Source of the DNA: Bacillota bacterium
Lineage (GTDB): Bacteria; Bacillota; UBA4882; UBA8346
Direction: 5' to 3'
NCBI GenBank assembly: GCA_023417475.1
Contig: JAEZFP010000001.1
Span: 1 to 64,000, forward strand
DNA length: 64,000 nt
The notes below the pieces were generated by a model. That model did not search any database, was not told the DNA's origin, and saw nothing but the letters and a program-made list of their open reading frames with translations. This document shows positions 26,289 to 35,324 of the stretch, piece by piece. Within the stretch, counting starts at the first letter, position 1, and every line of letters starts with the position of its first letter. Both the position numbers and the translations under genes were made by a program.

Positions 26289-26849
26289 TTGCGCGGCTTA
26301 AAAATTCCGGCGCTGATCGCTTTGATCGTCATAACGGGCGTCGCTGGTTATCTGCTGGGACACTCGGGGTTAAACCCGTTACAACGGGCCAACCAAAGAT
26401 TGGCCCGGCTCAATCAGACCTTGGCCCATCAGGAAGTGGCGTTGTTTTTTAGCCACGCGACGCCGCAACGGTATTATTTGCAACCGGTCTTGACCAAACT
26501 GCCCCGCACCGGCGGTGAAATTCACCGCCAAGCGTTGGAAGCTTTGTTCGCGGGGCCGCCGGTCGATTCCGGCCTGGACGAGGTGTTCCCCAAAGACGCC
26601 AAAGTCCTGAGTTTAAAGCTTAAAAACGGCTTGGCCGTGGTCAACCTCAATCAAGCGGCGACCCGGATCAACGTCGGCGCCCAGGGAGAGGCCCTGGCGA
26701 TCGCGGCGTTGGTCAATACCCTGACCAAGTTCCCCGACGTCTACCGGGTGCAGATCCTGATCGAAGGCGAACCGGCGGAAAGTCTCGCCGGCCACGTCGA
26801 TCTGACCCAAACGTTTGAGTATGACAACCGGGATGTGTTGGTGCAATAA
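26289..26849 (+). CDS. GerMN-domain sporulation protein
   Basis: A 186-residue membrane-anchored protein. One N-terminal helix (about residues 6-24) is followed by a GerMN (sporulation/spore germination) domain: HRQALEALFAGPP, LKLKNGLAVVNLNQAATRINVGAQGEALAIAALVNTLTKFPDVYRVQILIEGEPAESLAGHVD. GerM of Bacillus subtilis acts in engulfment and cortex assembly, with ring-forming domains. TTG start after a G-rich site. It stands alone between the beta-barrel gene and a terminator. Confidence 0.88.
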   Translation: MRGLKIPALIALIVITGVAGYLLGHSGLNPLQRANQRLARLNQTLAHQEVALFFSHATPQRYYLQPVLTKLPRTGGEIHRQALEALFAGPPVDSGLDEVFPKDAKVLSLKLKNGLAVVNLNQAATRINVGAQGEALAIAALVNTLTKFPDVYRVQILIEGEPAESLAGHVDLTQTFEYDNRDVLVQ

Positions 26850-26868
26850 AAAAATAACGATTTAGCGA

Positions 26869-26906
26869 AAAAAACGCCCTTCTCCATTATGAAAGGGCGT
26901 TTTTTT
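26869..26906. terminator. Bidirectional terminator
   Basis: Stem aaaaaacgccctt / aagggcgttttttt with a 10-base loop, between the converging GerMN gene and the secreted propeller-like gene. Confidence 0.88.
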
Positions 26907-26928
26907 TAATTCGGTAACGTGTATTCCC

Positions 26929-28809
26929 TTATCGAACTGGCCAGACGACAACCGGGGTGTCGCCGACAGTGGCCGAGCTGGTCACCAGGGTGGCGTCCAA
27001 AGTATCCACCACATAACGCGACCCCCAACTGGTGATGGTCAGCCAGCGGCCATCGGGGCTGTAATAAGCGTACGTCGGTAAAACGGGATTGTTCAAACTA
27101 CTGGAGAGCCCCGGCCGCGCCAATTGGACGCGGAGCGCCGGGCGTTTTTGCGTCGGGTCGACCAAATAACAGTCGGAATCGGTGGTGACCACGATAAACC
27201 GGCCGTTCGGCGTCGGATGCATGCCGACGAGCGTACCGCCGATTTTTAGCGTATTCAGGATCCGCCGGGAGGAAGAGTCGATGGTGACCAGGGCGGACCC
27301 GTTGGACAACGCGTAAATTCGGCTCGGATCGGCAGTCATGAATAGACGGCTGTTTTTAAAGGCTCCCAGCGTTTTGTCATCGCTGAGCTCCGGGATTGCG
27401 CCGACCGGCGGCAGTTCGCCGGGACCCTGCTTGCCTAGGCTGATGGAGCCGAACATGCTGTTGGCGATCTTCAACTGTTCGACGCGGCGACCGGTCGTCA
27501 GATCGAAGACGTTGATGAAATTGCTGTTTATGATGGAGACGTAGCCGGTGCTGCCGTTGGTGAGCACCTCATCCACTTTTAACTCGAAATCGGTCACTGA
27601 AAGCAGCTTCAATTCGTGACTTAGCAAGGCCAGATAATCGCGGCTGGTGACGCAAAGATTGCCGTTGGCCGCCTGGGTCATTTGGAACGATTCGATCGGC
27701 AGCTCGGTTTTGGCGAGTAACTGGTCGCCTTGGAATTGATAGACCACGCTGATCGGCTCGGTTTTGGGCTGCTTGGCCTTGGCATCGGCAGCTTTGGCGT
27801 CTTCCGGTTTTTGCTCTGCTTGGGTCTGTTGGGATTCATTCAATTTTTTCAGCCAGTCCGATAGGAAAAAGTTGAAAGTTTGCGTCTCGGGCTCTTCGGT
27901 TTGATTCGCTTTATTGACTTGCGGTTTCCCGGGGGTTGATTGGGTGGCCGGGGCCGCCGGCGCCATATAGGAAGCCGAGAGGTAATAAACCGCGGGGTTG
28001 GCGCGGTCCTGGAGCACCACGACGGGCGAGATTCCCAATTCGGTTTGGGAAGTGGCGCCGGTCGCCAGATTGATAAAGGTTACATTGGCCGGGGTGACGG
28101 TTTCGGTCTTGGCGACCAGCATTCCCTCGGGATACGGTTGGCCTTTCCGGAAACCGCCGGCGACGACCATCAGGGTCTCCGGCCCGCTGAAATAGGCGAC
28201 CGGATTCAGTCCGACCGGGAAGGACTTTACCTGCAGGTTGGCGAGGTTGAGCAGAACCAGCTCCGGCCCGCCGGTTTTTCCGCCCAAGGTCCCGACGGCC
28301 AGTTGTTTCCGGCCGGGGTCGAACTGATAGCTGACGGCCGGCGAGTTCAGGTCGAAAACCTTGCCGGTTTCGGATTTGAGATCGAAAACGACGATCCGGC
28401 CTTGCATTTGGCCGTTGTCGACGGTGGTGACGATGATCCAGATCCCGCGGTCTTGCAGATAAAAATCTTGGGTTACGGCGCCGGGCAGGTCAAAACGGCG
28501 CCCGTTCGGTTTCAGATCCGGGCCCAAGCTCATGATCGTCCCGGCCGACTTGATTTTTTTCGTGATGGTGAAGTTGCCGCGGCATAACAACAGGTAACCG
28601 CGGTCGGTTTGCGACGGTACCACGCTGGCCGGTCCCGGCGCGGTTTTAAAGCGGGCGACGGTCTTAAAGTTACTCCCGATAATTTCGGCTTGCTCGCCGG
28701 CGCTGTCAAGCGCCAGGGATTGGGCGCCGCTGTCCGGCGCCGCCGCAAAACCGTTTAAAGTTCCGAACAGGACGGCCCAAACGGCCAATCCGATCATCCA
28801 ACGTTTCAA
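26929..28809 (-). CDS. Secreted hypothetical protein, probable beta-propeller
   Basis: A 626-residue exported protein. I favour the TTG at 28809, behind AAGGGGG, because the signal peptide (LKRWMIGLAVWAVLFGTLNGFAAA) then begins correctly; an ATG at 28830 is the alternative. The mature chain has repeated units ending in short strands with FDL, LVLLNLANLQV, YAYYSPDGRWLTITSWGSRYVVDT, as in WD40/YVTN-type propellers (TPNGRFIVVTTDSDCYLVD). A Gln/Lys/Pro/Ala-rich insert (about residues 300-360) interrupts it. No catalytic motif seen. It would be extracytoplasmic; binding partner unknown. Confidence 0.65.
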   Translation of the reverse strand: MKRWMIGLAVWAVLFGTLNGFAAAPDSGAQSLALDSAGEQAEIIGSNFKTVARFKTAPGPASVVPSQTDRGYLLLCRGNFTITKKIKSAGTIMSLGPDLKPNGRRFDLPGAVTQDFYLQDRGIWIIVTTVDNGQMQGRIVVFDLKSETGKVFDLNSPAVSYQFDPGRKQLAVGTLGGKTGGPELVLLNLANLQVKSFPVGLNPVAYFSGPETLMVVAGGFRKGQPYPEGMLVAKTETVTPANVTFINLATGATSQTELGISPVVVLQDRANPAVYYLSASYMAPAAPATQSTPGKPQVNKANQTEEPETQTFNFFLSDWLKKLNESQQTQAEQKPEDAKAADAKAKQPKTEPISVVYQFQGDQLLAKTELPIESFQMTQAANGNLCVTSRDYLALLSHELKLLSVTDFELKVDEVLTNGSTGYVSIINSNFINVFDLTTGRRVEQLKIANSMFGSISLGKQGPGELPPVGAIPELSDDKTLGAFKNSRLFMTADPSRIYALSNGSALVTIDSSSRRILNTLKIGGTLVGMHPTPNGRFIVVTTDSDCYLVDPTQKRPALRVQLARPGLSSSLNNPVLPTYAYYSPDGRWLTITSWGSRYVVDTLDATLVTSSATVGDTPVVVWPVR

Positions 28810-28901
28810 AAGCGGAACCCCCTTATCCATTCCCAAATTTACTGTTGTAAGTTTCGGCGTCGTTGTGGAAATTTCCTGTTGGAAAATGGATAGGATCCGC
28901 T

Positions 28902-29282
28902 TTAAAAAATATTAATCGGATTGACCCGTTCCCGCTGGGCGATATGTTTTAAAAAATAATTGAGCGTTCCGAGCTCGATATAGGCGTCGGCCCGGCTGCG
29001 GCTCGCCACCGCCTGGCTGGAGCGGATCAGCGCCTGTTCGATGGCGTCGATCTCTTTGTGGCTTAACAGGAGCGACCAGAAGGATTTGGTCTTTTCCCAC
29101 TTGCGGGTGAGCTGGGTCAGCGAAACGCGGGCTAAGGGCCAGTCGGACCGTTCGACGGCTTGACGGGTCCGGGTCAGTTCGTTGCCGAACTGGGCGGTGG
29201 TCCGTTCCAGATTGACTTGGACCCAGATTCCGGCGCCTAAGAACAAGACCGTGCCGGCCATGGCGATAATCCATATTTTCAT
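28902..29282 (-). CDS. DUF4363 family protein
   Basis: A 126-residue protein with one N-terminal membrane helix (MKIWIIAMAGTVLFLGAGIWVQ) and a helical extracytoplasmic part (TRTRQAVERSDWPLARVSLTQLTRKWEKTKSFWSLLLSHKEIDAIEQALIR). This matches DUF4363, usually found, as here, directly after a DUF421 gene. The start overlaps the DUF421 stop as ATGA. Function unknown. Confidence 0.85.
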   Translation of the reverse strand: MKIWIIAMAGTVLFLGAGIWVQVNLERTTAQFGNELTRTRQAVERSDWPLARVSLTQLTRKWEKTKSFWSLLLSHKEIDAIEQALIRSSQAVASRSRADAYIELGTLNYFLKHIAQRERVNPINIF

Positions 29283-29977
29283 GAAGCCGGCGCCACGCCG
29301 TCTTTGGCCTGCAGATAAAGTTGGCCGGATGTATCCAGACTGGCCAGGAAGACGTCTTCCACCCCGCGCAGTCCGGACTGGCGCAACTGTTGCCGCAACC
29401 ATTCCTCAGTCAGGTTGGCTTGGCTTAAATGCTCGCTGCGCAAGGTCCCGTCGACTATCAGGATGGTGGGCAAACCCTCATAGGCGGTGGGAATCCCCAG
29501 GTCCGCGGGATTGACCGGGCGTTTCTGACTTTTGGGAATTACCGAGAGTTTACCGCTGGTCTCCAAAATGGCGAACTCGACATCGGCAATATTGGGGAAG
29601 CCTTTCAGACGCAACTGCTCCAGCAGGTCGGTCAGGTTATAACGCAACCGGCCGAGCTCGCGCTGGTGGATCCGGCCGTTCTCAATCAACACGCTGGGAC
29701 CGCCGCAAATCAGTTTGCGGGCGGTTTCGCTTTTGAGCGAGAGCAATGACAGGGAAACCTGAATCACCAGCAGGGTCGCGATGGGAATAATCCCGTTGAT
29801 CAACGGGATGTCGGTGTCTTGGATCGGGATCGCCGCCAATTCGGAGATGAGAATGGTGATCACCAGCTCATAGGGTTGTAACTGCCCGATCTGGTGTTTG
29901 CCCATGACCCGGACGATCAGGACGACCAGCAGATACATAATGGCGGCGCGAATCGGAAGGATCAGCAATAATATCAC
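29279..29977 (-). CDS. DUF421 (YetF/YdfR-type) membrane protein
   Basis: A 232-residue protein with about three N-terminal membrane helices (to about residue 80) and a cytoplasmic DUF421 domain. The family signatures VRVMGKHQIGQLQPYELVITILISELAAIP and GGPSVLIENGRI are present. A GTG start is used, with a weak ribosome site. Coupled to the DUF4363 gene; the pair is common in spore formers, but its role is not known. Confidence 0.88.
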   Translation of the reverse strand: MILLLILPIRAAIMYLLVVLIVRVMGKHQIGQLQPYELVITILISELAAIPIQDTDIPLINGIIPIATLLVIQVSLSLLSLKSETARKLICGGPSVLIENGRIHQRELGRLRYNLTDLLEQLRLKGFPNIADVEFAILETSGKLSVIPKSQKRPVNPADLGIPTAYEGLPTILIVDGTLRSEHLSQANLTEEWLRQQLRQSGLRGVEDVFLASLDTSGQLYLQAKDGVAPAS

Positions 29978-30160
29978 CCCGACAACATTTTCTGCAGGAA
30001 GCGGCCCTTTTTATACCGGCGAAAGCGCGGGGCCAAAGACAAAATGTGGAAACGGCGGCAGGATTTTTGGACCCGGGAAGCGAATTGCCTTAATTTAAAT
30101 AATCCAAAGCGAAGCAGGAACTAGTAAGCCCTGGATACGTTGGTAATAATAACTTCAAAA

Positions 30161-30349
30161 CGAACCGCAAAAATTCCAAACGACGGACTGGAACCGTGTT
30201 GAGGAACCGGACTGGCGGATCGAATTCCCCAAATTGGGTTTTCCGGAGGGGATATGTCGAATTATACCAGCCGAATTCCGTTCCGGGATCCCCGGATGTT
30301 CAATCTTGCCGGTGAAATTGGCTTCCGCGCTTCGGGTCCGGCGTATTCC
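30161..30349 (+). repeat. 21-bp-period intergenic repeat array 3 (9 units)
   Basis: Nine units of exactly 21 bp in the divergent gap between the DUF421 gene and the next plus-strand gene. Units are more degenerate than in arrays 1 and 4 but keep the phase: for example units starting at 30203 (ggaaccgg), 30224 (attcccc), 30266 (accagccgaattccg) and 30329 (gcttcggg, ending attcc). The GC-rich stretch after 30350 may be a further worn unit. The 550-base gap holds no gene I can support. Confidence 0.8.
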
Positions 30350-30528
30350 GCCCCCGGACCGGGCGCCGGGCGACGGGTGCCGGGCAACGGGTTTCCTGGA
30401 GTCTTTTGTCAACCGAGGGCGGAAATTCCCGCCGGGAAAACACCGGCCGAAAACAAGGGATTTGCGCCGGTCGCTGCGAACATTATTGGCAATGGGGATG
30501 AAAAGAATTCGAAGGAGGAAAGACTCCT

Positions 30529-31332
30529 GTGAGCAAAATGCAACGTTATATATGGTTGGGCCTGGCGCTGACGCTGACGACGGGCTACGCCATGGCGGCG
30601 GATAAATTGGGCCGGATCGAACCGGGGAGTTACCCCATGCGAGCGATCACCAACCACCTGCCGTGGTCCTATAAAAATTACAAGGTTTATTGGGAGGCTC
30701 TGCAAAAAGTGGAGTTGGAACTGGGCAACCAGGAACGCTTCCGGGACTTGCCCCAATTGAGCCTGAAACAACCCTTCACCGGGACGATCGTCTTGGGAGA
30801 CGGCCAACAGCAATTCGGCGTGATCATCGATCTGGTCGGCGAAGAGAAACGGTTGTACATCGATCGCGACGGCGACGGCAGTTTTCAAGGCGAGACCTGG
30901 CTACCGCTGCTGAACGAATGGTACGGCCTGCAGATTTACGAGGTTTACGGCCCGGAACCCTTTACGGTTCAGGTCACATATAAGGACGGCAGCAAACACC
31001 AGTTGGCGCTGCAGATTATGAGCAGCCTGCTCAACCGGCCCGGGGCGCAGTTTAAGGAGAAACCGTTCCTAAAGGTCGCGGTGACCAGTTGGTTCTTGTC
31101 CCGCATCAACGAGGACGGCGGCAAAAAGCTGGTCGCGGTGATTGACCGGAACAATAACGGCTGCTTCAACGATCCCGAGGACTATCTGTACTTTGACTAT
31201 AACGACGACGGCCGGTTTGACGAGAAAGAATGGTTGCAGCGCAAACGCGGCGTCACCTTGCCGAACAAGCAGAAACTCACTGCCGACTGGTCGGTCTATC
31301 CCGACGTGTTGGTGATCGGAGGGAAAAAATAA
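30529..31332 (+). CDS. Secreted protein with Ca-binding-type acidic loops
   Basis: A 267-residue exported protein. GTG at 30529 lies 9 bases after AAGGAGGA; the signal peptide runs to about residue 24 (ALTLTTGYAMAAD). Three loops with the spacing of EF-hand or dockerin calcium sites occur: DRDGDGSFQGE, DRNNNGCFNDPED and DYNDDGRFDEKE. No catalytic motif is recognised. Its TAA overlaps the ATG of the following M16 peptidase (TAATG), so the two and probably the second M16 gene form one operon. A structural or regulatory partner of these exported peptidases is plausible but inferred. Confidence 0.75.
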   Translation: MSKMQRYIWLGLALTLTTGYAMAADKLGRIEPGSYPMRAITNHLPWSYKNYKVYWEALQKVELELGNQERFRDLPQLSLKQPFTGTIVLGDGQQQFGVIIDLVGEEKRLYIDRDGDGSFQGETWLPLLNEWYGLQIYEVYGPEPFTVQVTYKDGSKHQLALQIMSSLLNRPGAQFKEKPFLKVAVTSWFLSRINEDGGKKLVAVIDRNNNGCFNDPEDYLYFDYNDDGRFDEKEWLQRKRGVTLPNKQKLTADWSVYPDVLVIGGKK

Positions 31333-32600
31333 TGAGGAAAATGCGGCATCTGTTGGGGATGGTCCTGGCCGGCCTGTTGTTATGCGCGCCGCTGACGGCG
31401 GCGGCTCCCTCCGGCGCGTTCACCACCGAGAAGCTGGCCAACGGGATCACCTTCAAATACAAAGTGGTCAAAGACGAGCCGCTGGTGTCGATCAACGCGA
31501 TCTTCCCGATCGGGTTTTATTACCAAGCGGTCAACGGCTTGCCCCATCTCCTGGAGCATCTGGTCTTCCGGGGCGGCTCCGGCTACACGTTCAACGACAT
31601 TGCGGCGGTGACCACCCACCAAGGCGGTTATTTCAACGGCTCCACCGATTTTTATCAGACCAAATACAACTATATCGTCACCAAAGCCAACTTCGACGCG
31701 GCGCTGAAAATCTTCAACGGTTCGCTTTGGAAGACCGAGCTGACGCCCGAAAATGTCAATTTTGAAAAAACCATCGTTACCCACGAGTTGGATATGAATT
31801 ATATGTATTATCCGCAATACGCGCTTTTCCGTTCGGTTGCGCCGGAGATGCGTTACGCCCGGCAGACGGTGGAAGATATCACGCCGGAGATGGTTAAGGC
31901 CTATTACACCACCTTTTATCAGCCGGAAAAAGCGACCTATGTGATCAGCGGCGATTTTGATCCCAAGGCGGTCAAAGCCGAGTTGGAGAAGCTCGCTAAC
32001 GGTTACGGCCGGCGCGAAGCGGAGCCGCCGGTTGTCAAGGCGTTTGACCTGCCTGCCGGGGAACAGGTGGAGAGCCGGAACCTTTATCCGTATCAATACC
32101 AAATTGTCATGGCCTATCAATGGCAAAACCTTTCGGTGAAGGACCGGATGATGCTGTTGCTGATCACCTATGCGACCGGCGCCGAATTTAAAACCGATTA
32201 CGAACAGAACCGTTATAAAATCTATCGCACCTTCTTCCGTACCATCAACGACCAAAGTTATTTCGGCGTTTATTACCTGGAGCGGACCCAACCCTTCACT
32301 CCGGCGGCCTATGCGGCGGAGCGGGAGTTTATGGAGCAATACCGGCGGCAGTTTAAAAAGCTGGATTTTAAGGCTTGGGTGAAGCAGTTGTTTAAGGAAG
32401 TGGAGATGGAGAAGGCGCAGAGTCAGGAGTCGGCGGTTGACGCCGCCGCCTACGAAGTGGGCGAGCTGCATCCGGAGAGCATCTCCGACGCCGATCTGGC
32501 CGTTTTAAAAAAGCTGACTGCGAAAGATCTGGCGAAGTTTATCGACACGTACCTGTCGCAACCGCCCACCACGTGGTATTTGGTTAAAACCACCAAATAG
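31332..32600 (+). CDS. Exported M16 family zinc peptidase
   Basis: A 422-residue pitrilysin-family peptidase. A signal peptide (to about residue 25) puts it outside the inner membrane. The inverted zinc motif HxxEH is present as HLLEH, with the distal Glu about 75 residues on in VTHELDMNY. Length fits a two-domain (M16B) half, which normally pairs with a second, inactive half to form the peptide chamber; the next gene fits that role. ATG at 31332 after GGAGGG. Confidence 0.92.
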   Translation: MRKMRHLLGMVLAGLLLCAPLTAAAPSGAFTTEKLANGITFKYKVVKDEPLVSINAIFPIGFYYQAVNGLPHLLEHLVFRGGSGYTFNDIAAVTTHQGGYFNGSTDFYQTKYNYIVTKANFDAALKIFNGSLWKTELTPENVNFEKTIVTHELDMNYMYYPQYALFRSVAPEMRYARQTVEDITPEMVKAYYTTFYQPEKATYVISGDFDPKAVKAELEKLANGYGRREAEPPVVKAFDLPAGEQVESRNLYPYQYQIVMAYQWQNLSVKDRMMLLLITYATGAEFKTDYEQNRYKIYRTFFRTINDQSYFGVYYLERTQPFTPAAYAAEREFMEQYRRQFKKLDFKAWVKQLFKEVEMEKAQSQESAVDAAAYEVGELHPESISDADLAVLKKLTAKDLAKFIDTYLSQPPTTWYLVKTTK

Positions 32601-32688
32601 CCCTTGGCGCCGCCGGGCAGGCCGCAATGCGCCCGGACGGAACGCAAAACGCGCGGTTCAAAGTATTTCGAAGTTGGAGGGGCGTCTG

Positions 32689-33972
32689 GTGAATAAGAAA
32701 CAGCGGTTTTTATGGATTGCGGTAATAGCGGTTGTCCTGACTACGTTTGTCCCGGTTTGGGCGGCGGAGGAAACGTCCCGGATTGAACGGGCCACGGTCA
32801 GCGGCATGACCATTTTGTTGCAAAAAACGGCATCGGAGATTGTCGAGACCACCTTGTTGCTGAAGTCGGGCAGCGGGTTGGATCCCGCGGGCCGGCACGG
32901 CGTCGCCGAGGTGATGAATTGGTTGGTTTTACTCCGGTTAAACTCCGGCGACCAGCGTTTTAACGCGTCGGTCGAAACCTATCCCGACTATACGTTGATT
33001 CGCTTCCGGTCCACCGCCCGGAATACCGACGCGGTACTGACCGTGGTCAAGGAGTTACTCAGTTATCCCTTGTATCATTACGATATGATCATCGATCTCA
33101 AAGGCTTCCTGGCCAGCGAAGTCAAAGGGAGCGCCGGAATTCAAAAAAGCTACTCCGACTTCAGTCGCGAGTTTTACGGTGAGGATCACCCCTATAATAA
33201 CGCGTTAGATTCCGAAGCGGTTTTAAAGATCACGGGCATGGACGTTTATCAATGGTACCGGACCACGTATCAGCCGGGGAACGCCCTGCTTTCAATCTCC
33301 GGCGGTTACCGGAAAAACGTCAGCGATATTGAAAAATTTTACGCCGGCATGCGGACGCAGTCGGTCGACCACCGTTTGCTCGTCAACGAGGCGACGATCG
33401 CCAAGACCCGGCGGGTCGACCGGGTCGACCCCAACAGCCGGGTCTCCTCGGTTGTGGTCGGTTATCCGGCGCCCCGGATCCAATCGCCCGATTTTCCGGC
33501 CTTCCGGATGATCACTTATTATTTGAGCGAATATATGCATTACTTTGAGGAACTACGGGTCAAACAGGGATTATTTTATACCGGCGACGCCTATTATAAC
33601 TACCTCGAAAAACCGAACGCGCCCAATCTGGCGTTCTACACCTTCACCCATCCCACGATGTTGGGAAAGGTCGAGACCGAAACCGTCAAGGTGGTCCAGG
33701 ATCTCGTCGCCAACGGGATTTCCCGGGAAGTATTGGCCAAAATCATCACCGCCATCAAAGCGGAGAATGAAGCCCGTAAAAAAGACGGCCGCGGTTTGGC
33801 CTACCGGAACCTATTGAGTTTTTACCTCCAAACCCAACTGGTCTACGACGACAAGCTCCTGCCCAAGCTGGAGCAGGTGACCCCCGAGGACGTCAAGCGG
33901 GTTGCCGCCAAGTATTTTCAGAACTACATCCGGGTCGCCTACACCCCGGAAACGCTGGAACCCAATTTTTAA
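32689..33972 (+). CDS. Exported M16-like protein without a zinc site (probable inactive partner)
   Basis: A 427-residue protein with signal peptide (MNKKQRFLWIAVIAVVLTTFVPVWA) and the M16 fold pattern: LLLKSGSGLDPAGRHGVAEVMNWLV replaces the HxxEH helix, keeping only one His and one Glu in the wrong spacing. Later parts (FYGEDHPYNNALDSEAVLKITGMDVYQWYRTTYQPGNALLSISGGY, LRVKQGLFYTGDAYYNYL) are standard M16. It follows the active M16 gene by 88 bases, the usual alpha/beta arrangement. GTG start at 32689 after GGAGGGG. A terminator hairpin follows. Confidence 0.9.
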   Translation: MNKKQRFLWIAVIAVVLTTFVPVWAAEETSRIERATVSGMTILLQKTASEIVETTLLLKSGSGLDPAGRHGVAEVMNWLVLLRLNSGDQRFNASVETYPDYTLIRFRSTARNTDAVLTVVKELLSYPLYHYDMIIDLKGFLASEVKGSAGIQKSYSDFSREFYGEDHPYNNALDSEAVLKITGMDVYQWYRTTYQPGNALLSISGGYRKNVSDIEKFYAGMRTQSVDHRLLVNEATIAKTRRVDRVDPNSRVSSVVVGYPAPRIQSPDFPAFRMITYYLSEYMHYFEELRVKQGLFYTGDAYYNYLEKPNAPNLAFYTFTHPTMLGKVETETVKVVQDLVANGISREVLAKIITAIKAENEARKKDGRGLAYRNLLSFYLQTQLVYDDKLLPKLEQVTPEDVKRVAAKYFQNYIRVAYTPETLEPNF

Positions 33973-33976
33973 CGCG

Positions 33977-34011
33977 AAGCTCTCCCCGGACCGGGGGGAG
34001 CTTTTTTGATC
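33977..34011 (+). terminator. Terminator after the M16 pair
   Basis: Stem aagctctcccc / ggggggagctt with one mismatch, followed by a run of T. Confidence 0.8.
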
Positions 34012-34096
34012 AAAAAAGGGGCGGCTACGTTCCGAATGACACGGATTTCCCGCTTTGACGGGGGAAATAAAAAATAATAAACTTCAAAGAAAGTCG

Positions 34097-34127
34097 TTGA
34101 CAAGAGAATATTAACTATGTTAATATT
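34097..34127 (+). promoter_or_regulatory. Promoter and operator of the MarR gene
   Basis: TTGACA at 34097-34102 and TTAATA at 34120-34125 are 17 bases apart. Between and over them lies a perfect palindrome with 9-bp arms, aatattaac-tat-gttaatatt (34107-34127). A repressor there would block RNA polymerase, so the MarR protein probably represses itself. A related half-conserved site lies before the superoxide reductase gene. Confidence 0.8.
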
Positions 34128-34157
34128 TACTCAGGTTTTAATAAAGGAGTTGTCGCA

Positions 34158-34700
34158 GTGAGTAATCATACGTTAGAACGGGCTTCGAAATTATTTTGTC
34201 AAGCGATCAGTTTTCGGGTGCTCCGTCCGGCTTTGGAGAAACTGGCCAAAGATGAGCTGACTGAGGTGCAACTCTCCTGTCTGCGCTACGCTTACTTACA
34301 TATCGACCCTTCGGTCGGCGAAATCGCCGAGGGTTTGGGGATCAGTAACGCCGCCAGCGCCAAATTGATTGATCGCTTGGTGAAGAAGCACTTCTTAACG
34401 CGGGAGGAAGATCCGGTCGACCGCCGGGTGCTCAAGATCAAACTGACCGACACCAGCCGCGGTTTGCTGGAAGAGATCAACCGGATCGAATCGGAGCAAT
34501 TTCAACGGATCTTTAACAAGATGAGCCCCGAAGACCGGCAAGCCTTTCAATCGGGATTGGCCGCTTTCCTGGCCGCTTCCCTGACGAAACCGGAAGAGAT
34601 CGACGAGATCTGCCTCCGCTGCGGTTGGAGCCATGAACTCGAATGTTTCGGCAATCAACTTTACCGCAAAATGACCGGTAAAGACCGGGATCAAGTGTAA
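34158..34700 (+). CDS. MarR family regulator with C-terminal Cys/His cluster
   Basis: A 180-residue regulator. A winged helix is clear (PSVGEIAEGLGISNAASAKLIDRLVKKHFLTREEDPVDRRVLKIKLTDTS). It is longer than usual: the tail EICLRCGWSHELEC holds three cysteines and a histidine within 12 residues, placed to bind zinc or an iron-sulfur cluster or to form disulfides. With superoxide reductase and ferritin next door, an oxygen, superoxide or iron signal is likely. GTG start after AAAGGAG. An operator palindrome covers its promoter. Confidence 0.88.
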   Translation: MSNHTLERASKLFCQAISFRVLRPALEKLAKDELTEVQLSCLRYAYLHIDPSVGEIAEGLGISNAASAKLIDRLVKKHFLTREEDPVDRRVLKIKLTDTSRGLLEEINRIESEQFQRIFNKMSPEDRQAFQSGLAAFLAASLTKPEEIDEICLRCGWSHELECFGNQLYRKMTGKDRDQV

Positions 34701-34732
34701 TTTGATCGACGACACAGTTAACTATGTTTATT
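34701..34732 (+). promoter_or_regulatory. Predicted promoter/second MarR operator before superoxide reductase
   Basis: The string gttaactatgttta (from 34717) shares the core TTAACTATGTT with the palindrome before the MarR gene. TTGATC (34701-34706) and TATGTT (34723-34728) form a plausible promoter with the core over its -10 box. The outer parts of the palindrome are not kept, so binding would be weaker. Confidence 0.5.
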
Positions 34733-34893
34733 TTCAACCCGGAAAAGTTTTTTGAATATTTTTGCGGGAACGACAATCAATAAAGACCGGGAATGTCGGA
34801 ACGGTTGCGCTTACGAAGCGAAACGTTTGTTTTCCGGAATAATATTGGGGTCGAAACAATAAAATAAAAAACGTTTGAAAGGGGATTTTTAAA

Positions 34894-35268
34894 ATGACAA
34901 AATTATCGGAGATTTATAAGTGTGCGGTCTGCGGCAACATCGTCGAAGTGGTCCACGCGTCCGGCGGGACGTTGGTCTGCTGTGGTCAGCCCATGAACAA
35001 GGTGGAGGAAAATACCGTCGAGGCTTCCCACGAAAAACATATCCCGGTCATCACCAAAGTCGATGGCGGCTATGAAGTGAAGGTCGGCAGCGTGGCCCAT
35101 CCGATGGAAGAGAAACATTATATCGAATGGATCGAGTTGAGCGCCGGCGATCAAAAGTTCCGCAAATATTTGAAACCGGGCGAAGCCCCGGAAGCGTTTT
35201 TCGCCACCGACGCCACGACGGTGTCCGCCCGCGAATATTGCAATATTCACGGTCTTTGGAAAGCATAA
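34894..35268 (+). CDS. dfx: Desulfoferrodoxin (superoxide reductase)
   Basis: A 124-residue two-iron superoxide reductase, which turns superoxide to peroxide without making oxygen, a defence of anaerobes. Centre I is the desulforedoxin site with Cys10, Cys13, Cys29 and Cys30 (CAVC and VCCGQPM). Centre II ligands are in SHEKHIPVI, HPMEEKHYIEW and the closing CNIHGLW. The catalytic Glu/Lys region EKH is kept. Ribosome site AAAGGGG. Probably co-regulated with ferritin by the MarR protein upstream. Confidence 0.96.
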   Translation: MTKLSEIYKCAVCGNIVEVVHASGGTLVCCGQPMNKVEENTVEASHEKHIPVITKVDGGYEVKVGSVAHPMEEKHYIEWIELSAGDQKFRKYLKPGEAPEAFFATDATTVSAREYCNIHGLWKA

Positions 35269-35324
35269 TCGAATATTACCATTGGAATTAATCAACAAGT
35301 TTTCAACAAAGGAAGGTGTTAATT

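Noticed and set aside
31380..32471. 363-codon reverse frame opposite the active M16 gene
   Set aside because: The plus strand has a signal peptide, the zinc motif and a ribosome site; the reverse product is unstructured and His/Arg-rich.
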